Shown piece by piece: positions 27,668 through 32,220 of a DNA stretch of 32,220 bases. Position 1 is the first letter of the stretch; each line of letters starts with the position of its first letter. The DNA lies in NCBI GenBank assembly GCA_007130525.1, contig SLSJ01000158.1, forward strand, positions 1-32,220, written 5' to 3'. The notes under the pieces were generated by a model that saw only the letters and a program-made list of their open reading frames with translations, was not told the DNA's origin and did not search any database. The stretch comes from Ectothiorhodospiraceae bacterium (lineage in GTDB: Bacteria; Pseudomonadota; Gammaproteobacteria; Nitrococcales; Aquisalimonadaceae). Both the position numbers and the translations under genes were made by a program.

Positions 27668-28027
27668 TCAGGCGAGGGTGGGTTTCGGAGGGCGTGGTTC
27701 CCGGGAAGGCACCCGGGACAAGGTAATCACGATTCCGGCAGTCGGCGCCGGGTCTGGCGGCATCGCGACCGAACCGGAGCGATGGGTGAGTGCTGATACG
27801 CACATGGAACAGGTGGGGCAGTCATACGGTGCCACGGAGCCACTACGCTCCCCGCAGCCCGCGCCGGTGCTCGCATCGGCAAGGGCCCCCGGCTCCGCGT
27901 CCAACCCGACGGCCAGGTGGTCGTCATGGGAGGCCATACCCGCATTGGCCGCCACCTGATGCATGGGCAGCAGCAGCAGTGAGGCGATCACCAGCAGGAC
28001 AACGGCAATGGCGCGTGGAGTCGACAT
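27668..28027 (-). CDS. Small secreted Cys-rich protein heading cus operon 2
   Basis: 119 aa from MSTPRAIAVVLLVIASLLLL; CGERSGSVAPYDCPTCSMC cluster; PPKPTLA C-terminus; parallels ORF 7624..7950. Confidence 0.65.
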   Translation of the reverse strand: MSTPRAIAVVLLVIASLLLLPMHQVAANAGMASHDDHLAVGLDAEPGALADASTGAGCGERSGSVAPYDCPTCSMCVSALTHRSGSVAMPPDPAPTAGIVITLSRVPSREPRPPKPTLA

Positions 28028-28061
28028 GTGTGCATCATCCCGGTCTGGCGGGAAACCGGCA

Positions 28062-28075
28062 TTGACCTCGATCAA
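28062..28075. promoter_or_regulatory. FNR/Anr-family-type box upstream of cus operon 2
   Basis: TTGACCTCGATCAA (reverse TTGATCGAGGTCAA), 34 bp upstream of the start codon at 28027. Confidence 0.55.
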
Positions 28076-28172
28076 GTAAGGATGCACCAGGGCCAATGCA
28101 TTGTCGAATCGGCGTCCTCACAAGCGTTGGAGTGGCCGCCTTCATGGCGCGGTGGGGGCAACGTCCACCGTT

Positions 28173-28688
28173 CTATTCTTCCGCCAGCGGCACGATGCGT
28201 TGCGCCTCGGTGGATGAGACCGCATCCGTGCAGCGTCCGTCGCGGAACTGGAAGACGCTTACCAGGTGAGGCTCCTCATGCACGCAGAAGCCTACCTGAC
28301 CTGCCACCCAGATCGGTGTTATCGGCACGACCTGTCCCGGCCCCGTGTCACGCGACTGCGGCAGGCACCGGAGCGCCTCCGCCCGTTGCGCGTTGTCCGC
28401 CTGGTGCAGTTCTCCGGTCGCGGCTCCGGGATCGATTCGGCCCTGTAGCGAGAAGCGGGAGACGATGTCCAGGGCCTCGGGCTGGTCGTCCGGTGCATTG
28501 CGTATCAGTACCACGGCGTCATCGTTCGTGAACAGGAGATACAGGGGGCCGCTGTATTCACCCGTGGTGGCCCGGTAGGAATCGGCAACGGCGGCGAAAC
28601 GCCACCCCGGCACCAGCCAGTCCAGTGTTGGGGCGAGGAAGGAGTTGATCCGATAGAAGCGCGTTTCCATCACACCCGTATTAGCCAT
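28173..28688 (-). CDS. Hypothetical protein, coupled to the upstream c-heme gene
   Basis: 171 aa; start overlaps upstream stop as TAATG; no family recognised. Confidence 0.7.
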   Translation of the reverse strand: MANTGVMETRFYRINSFLAPTLDWLVPGWRFAAVADSYRATTGEYSGPLYLLFTNDDAVVLIRNAPDDQPEALDIVSRFSLQGRIDPGAATGELHQADNAQRAEALRCLPQSRDTGPGQVVPITPIWVAGQVGFCVHEEPHLVSVFQFRDGRCTDAVSSTEAQRIVPLAEE

Positions 28689-29296
28689 TACTCCCGCTCC
28701 GCCTCGGGCATCGGTTGAATCACGGTAAAGGCGCCTCGCAGTTCGCCGACCTCGTAGCCGAATGCCCGGTCATGGGGGTAGCGTTCCTCCAGGATTCGGC
28801 GAACAGGGGCATCCATCTGCTCACGCGCTCCGTGGCAGGCGAGGCAGTTGCTCTGCACGCCTATTCCGCGCATGTAGCGGAAGTACCGTTTCTCTCCCGC
28901 TTCGACCACTTCCGCGTGGGTGAGGTCGGTTATCGGCTCGCCCGTCCCGATACGGCGTTCGAAGTCATCAAGGACCGAGCGCTCCCATGGATCCGGCGTA
29001 CCCAGCAGCGGATTCCGGACACGGGTACCGACGCGGGAGATATGCCAGCCGTGCTCCAACGAGAGGCGGGTCTTGATTGCCGGCGCCTCGTCCCGACAGA
29101 CGCGGATCGCTGCCGAGTGATCTCCCTCGCTCAGCGCCGAATTCAGGCGGCCGGACAGTTCGTCAAAGAGTTCACTGGTCACGGCTTCTGCCGCGGCGAT
29201 GCGTTGCTCGAACGTGAAATCCGACTCGGCGGTCTGAGCAGTTGGTGCCGCACTCACGGCGAGCAGCGCGGTGAGCGGTATCGCGAAATACTTCAT
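28688..29296 (-). CDS. DUF3365-like periplasmic c-type heme protein
   Basis: signal peptide MKYFAIPLTALLAVSAAPTAQTA; CLACHG; FRYMRGIGVQSNCLACHG; GELRGAFTVIQPM; start at 29296. Confidence 0.8.
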   Translation of the reverse strand: MKYFAIPLTALLAVSAAPTAQTAESDFTFEQRIAAAEAVTSELFDELSGRLNSALSEGDHSAAIRVCRDEAPAIKTRLSLEHGWHISRVGTRVRNPLLGTPDPWERSVLDDFERRIGTGEPITDLTHAEVVEAGEKRYFRYMRGIGVQSNCLACHGAREQMDAPVRRILEERYPHDRAFGYEVGELRGAFTVIQPMPEAERE

Positions 29297-29515
29297 TTCG
29301 GGGTCTCCGTTTGCCCGGTTGAGGGAATGCCGGGGGCGGGTCCCCGGAATCTGCTCTTGCCATGTACCATCGTCCGACATTCAGCCGATTGCGTACAGAC
29401 CTCCCGTGCGCTGCGGCCGAATCCGTATCGCGGCGATTGGCCGCGCCGGTCCGGCACGGCCGGCTCTACCGGCGATGGTGGCCGCAAGGCGGCCTGAAAT
29501 GCACGCCCTTTACTC

Positions 29516-29540
29516 AGATAGTATCGAAGCGATACTATCT
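29516..29540. promoter_or_regulatory. Operator-like palindrome overlapping the marR-like promoter
   Basis: AGATAGTATCG-aag-CGATACTATCT, perfect 11-bp arms, ends 5 bp before ATG 29546. Confidence 0.75.
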
Positions 29541-29545
29541 CCAGC

Positions 29546-30145
29546 ATGGCCACAGAATCACATGACCGGCCCGAAACGCTCGCGGCGATGCTCCGCCACC
29601 TTGTTCGATCGAATGAAATCGAGACGAATACCGGGGGGCTGACACCCGTTCAGTGGTGTGCGCTGCAGTATTTCTCGCTCGCCAACCGCATGTCCCGCAC
29701 GGTGTCGGGGTTTGCAGCGTATAACGCCACCTCCAGGGGGACCGCCTCGCAGATCGTCAAGGGTATAGCGGCCAAGGGGTATGTGGTGCGCGTGCCGGCG
29801 CCCGATGACGGCCGCAGTGCCGAGATCGTGGTCACTCGACGCGGCCGGGAGAAGTTGGCGGAGTATCCGGCAACGGGTCTGGTGCGGGCCATCCAGCGAC
29901 TCACGCAGTCTGACAAAGCCGCGCTTGAGCGGGTGCTCGAGGCATTGCTGGGTGACCCGCAGTTGAAGGCGGGAAGAACACGGATCGGTACCTGCCATGA
30001 CTGTGCATGCCTGGAACAGTGTCTGGGCGGCTTCGGACAGGGAGATTACTGTCGTCACTCGGGACGGCGTATTGATCCGCGGGATTCCGATCTGCTTTGT
30101 GTAGTGCATGAGGCCTCCTGGGAAGCGACTCGAACCCGGGACTGA
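29546..30145 (+). CDS. MarR-family-like regulator with Cys-rich C-terminal extension
   Basis: 199 aa; wHTH region GTASQIVKGIAAKGYVVRVPAPDDGRSAEIVVTRRGREKL; tail GTCHDCACLEQC...YC...LLC. Confidence 0.85.
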   Translation: MATESHDRPETLAAMLRHLVRSNEIETNTGGLTPVQWCALQYFSLANRMSRTVSGFAAYNATSRGTASQIVKGIAAKGYVVRVPAPDDGRSAEIVVTRRGREKLAEYPATGLVRAIQRLTQSDKAALERVLEALLGDPQLKAGRTRIGTCHDCACLEQCLGGFGQGDYCRHSGRRIDPRDSDLLCVVHEASWEATRTRD

Positions 30146-30323
30146 CGCTGATGCCCGCAATGCGGTTGGCCGCAATCCGATTGCCTGGTTATGGCAACAA
30201 ATGCCGCCAGAGAAAGCAAAGCAGTGGCTGTAATGGTTTCGAAACAGAACTGTATGCTGCGTGTCACGGACTGTGAACAAGATGACGGTCACGCCGCATC
30301 CGCAACACGGGGGATTACCGACC

Positions 30324-31025
30324 ATGAAACAGTTGCCAAGTGATGTGCTCTCCGGTCCCGCCGACGACATGACCATAGACGCACGGTTCCTGGCTTCACG
30401 CCTTGGTGTCACCGAGGACACCCTGAAACGGGCCATGCGGAATGGGCACATGGCGGGACGGCTGGAACGGGGGGACGGTGCTGACGCCGGCAGGCTCCGG
30501 GTGACTTTCGGCAACGGCCAATGGTCCTGGTCCGCCGTGATGGAACCGGATGGTCGCTGCTACGAGGTCGATGCACCACCGCCAACGGCGACTGTCGGGC
30601 AATCGGGCGGTGCGCGGCCGGGTCGGCGAAGGTCGAAGCGGCTGCGCGCCACGTACGCGAAGCCGGCGGCGCGCAGGCTCAACATCATACGGGTTCTGGT
30701 GCGATCGCTGCTCATATTCATCGCCGGACGGAACCGGGTGGTCGATGGTGGGTTCATCACCCGGACCCTGAAACCGGTGGTGCCCGGGATCACCGTGGAT
30801 CAAGTGCACCGGGCGCTGTCGATCCTGATGCACGAGGATGAAAGGCATGAGCGCCCCTTCATTTCGGCGCTGGTCCGTCGCCGCACTGCGGTGAAGGCCT
30901 GGCCGGGCTTTATCGACACGGCCCGACGTTGCCGGCGATGGCAGGGCGGCTCCGGTGTTGCCGAAACCACGGCCTTCTGGAAGCATGAGCTTGGAGAGGC
31001 GATGGCGTTCTATGCACGCCGATGA
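30324..31025 (+). CDS. DUF6522-like N-terminus fused to an unknown C-terminal region
   Basis: MTIDARFLASRLGVTEDTLKRAMRNGHMAGRLERGDGADAGRLRVTF resembles DUF6522; start MKQLPSDV with ggggga RBS. Confidence 0.6.
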   Translation: MKQLPSDVLSGPADDMTIDARFLASRLGVTEDTLKRAMRNGHMAGRLERGDGADAGRLRVTFGNGQWSWSAVMEPDGRCYEVDAPPPTATVGQSGGARPGRRRSKRLRATYAKPAARRLNIIRVLVRSLLIFIAGRNRVVDGGFITRTLKPVVPGITVDQVHRALSILMHEDERHERPFISALVRRRTAVKAWPGFIDTARRCRRWQGGSGVAETTAFWKHELGEAMAFYARR

Positions 31026-31289
31026 CCCCTCGGTTATGTGCAGGTGAGGACAGTGGCGTGCTTTCGCCGTTTCATGGCATGGCGTTGGTGGTGAATCGAC
31101 AGCGCAAGCATGCCGGGAAACCCGACTGCGGAGGCTGAACCCGAGCGGCGACGTCGATTGAATGCCGGGCGTGCCGGGCGCTTCAGCGTCACCCTGGAAT
31201 TCCCGCATGGTTGTGACGGCCAATTAGGTCTTCGGCCGGCTCTCCGGGAATCGCGTCGGGCAACGGAAACGGGTGAAGGAGCAGCGAGT

Positions 31290-31991
31290 ATGGCAGAGAC
31301 GGCATTGATAGTTGGTGTCGGGCCGGGGCTGGGCTCCAGCCTGGTCCGGATGTGCGCAGGGGAGGGCATGACGGTTGTAGCGGCGGCGCGCAACGCGCAA
31401 CAGCGGACCGACCTGCGTTCGGGGGCAAGTGCTGATCGGGTGCATCTGCATGATTGCGACGCCACATCGCCGGAGGCGGTTGCAGAGCTGTTCCGGTTCA
31501 CGGACCGGCTCGGGGCACCGGACCTTGTTGTCTTCAACGCCGGCGTATTTGAGCAGGGGACGGTGCTGGAAACCGACCCGGCCGACTTCGAGCGTTGTTG
31601 GCGCACAGGCTGTTTCGCCGGTTTTCTCGTAGCGCAGTCGGCGGCTCGCCGCATGGTGGACAAAGCCAGCGGCACGATAATATTCACCGGGGCTACCGCG
31701 TCACTGCGCGGCAGCGCCGGTTTCGCCAATCTTGCTTCACCGAAGTTCGCACTGCGCGCGCTCGCCCAGAGCATGGCGCGAGAACTGGGACCCAGGGGCG
31801 TCCACGTCGCCCACGTCGTGATCGACGGTCAGATCCGTTCTCCGCGCTACGAGCAACTTGTCGACGAACGGGGTCCGGATTCCCTGCTGGAGCCGGATCA
31901 GATCGCCAATGCCTACCTTGGCCTGCACCGCCAGCATCGCAGTGCCTGGACGCTCGAACTCGATCTTCGTCCCTGGGTGGAACGCTTCTAA
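31290..31991 (+). CDS. SDR-family oxidoreductase (atypical)
   Basis: Rossmann start MAETALIVGVGPGLGSSL, VVFNAGVFEQG, LASPKFALRALAQSMARELGPRGVHV. Confidence 0.85.
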   Translation: MAETALIVGVGPGLGSSLVRMCAGEGMTVVAAARNAQQRTDLRSGASADRVHLHDCDATSPEAVAELFRFTDRLGAPDLVVFNAGVFEQGTVLETDPADFERCWRTGCFAGFLVAQSAARRMVDKASGTIIFTGATASLRGSAGFANLASPKFALRALAQSMARELGPRGVHVAHVVIDGQIRSPRYEQLVDERGPDSLLEPDQIANAYLGLHRQHRSAWTLELDLRPWVERF

Positions 31992-32087
31992 CACCGTTTT
32001 CCGGGATAGTCTCGCGGGGCGCCGTTCAAATACCGTGGTTGCGGGCAGGTGATCCTCGTGAGCCGACATGCGCCGTGCGCATCCCGT

Positions 32088-32220
32088 CTAGCCCGCATGT
32101 CTCACCGCCCTTCTACTACGCACGCCGATCTGCTCGCTGTGACGGGGCGTACTCCCTCCAGCCGGCTCGACGTAGTGTCAGCTACGCCTTCGCCGTCTTC
32201 CGGTCCGTGCCCCCCGCCAC
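32088..32220 (-). repeat. Copy 5 of the CTAG element, reverse orientation, cut by window edge
   Basis: ctagcccgcatgtctcaccgcccttctactacgcacgccgatctgctcg... is the reverse complement of the right end of copies 3 and 4. Confidence 0.93.

Noticed and set aside
1-32220. tRNA, rRNA, integrase, toxin-antitoxin or phage-defence genes
   Set aside because: None recognised on either strand

Overview
32.2 kb of GC-rich proteobacterial DNA, probably gammaproteobacterial (inference from protein style, not tested). It is dominated by a copper/silver homeostasis island. Two paralogous minus-strand HME-RND operons (cusC-cusB-cusA, about 1.4-8.0 kb and 21.2-28.1 kb) flank a plus-strand Cu(I) P1B-ATPase gene and a Met/His-rich Spy/CpxP-like gene cluster. 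Each cus operon is headed by a small secreted Cys-rich ORF. CusF domains are distributed differently in the two operons: two fused to CusB1; one fused to CusB2 plus one free CusF. Other genes include a SnoaL-like protein, alpha/beta hydrolase, ATP-grasp protein, MetY-like PLP enzyme, Ada, an MBL-fold protein with degenerate ligands, an MFS transporter, a ferric-reductase-like/cytochrome b5-like pair, a DUF3365-like c-heme protein with a coupled unknown ORF, a MarR regulator with a Cys-rich tail, a DUF6522-like fusion and an SDR. A roughly 180-bp element with long terminal inverted repeats starting CTAGCCCGCAT occurs five times (two complete, one half, two cut by the window edges), and two genes end exactly on the TAG inside its terminus. 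Three FNR/Anr-type 14-bp boxes, a 54-bp palindrome and an 11+11 bp operator-like palindrome at the MarR start were found by eye. The strongest leads are the CusB-CusF-CusF fusion with a natural Trp-to-Met change, the CTAG/stop-codon element, the operon-heading Cys-rich proteins and the possible FNR-type control of copper genes. Nothing was checked by database search.
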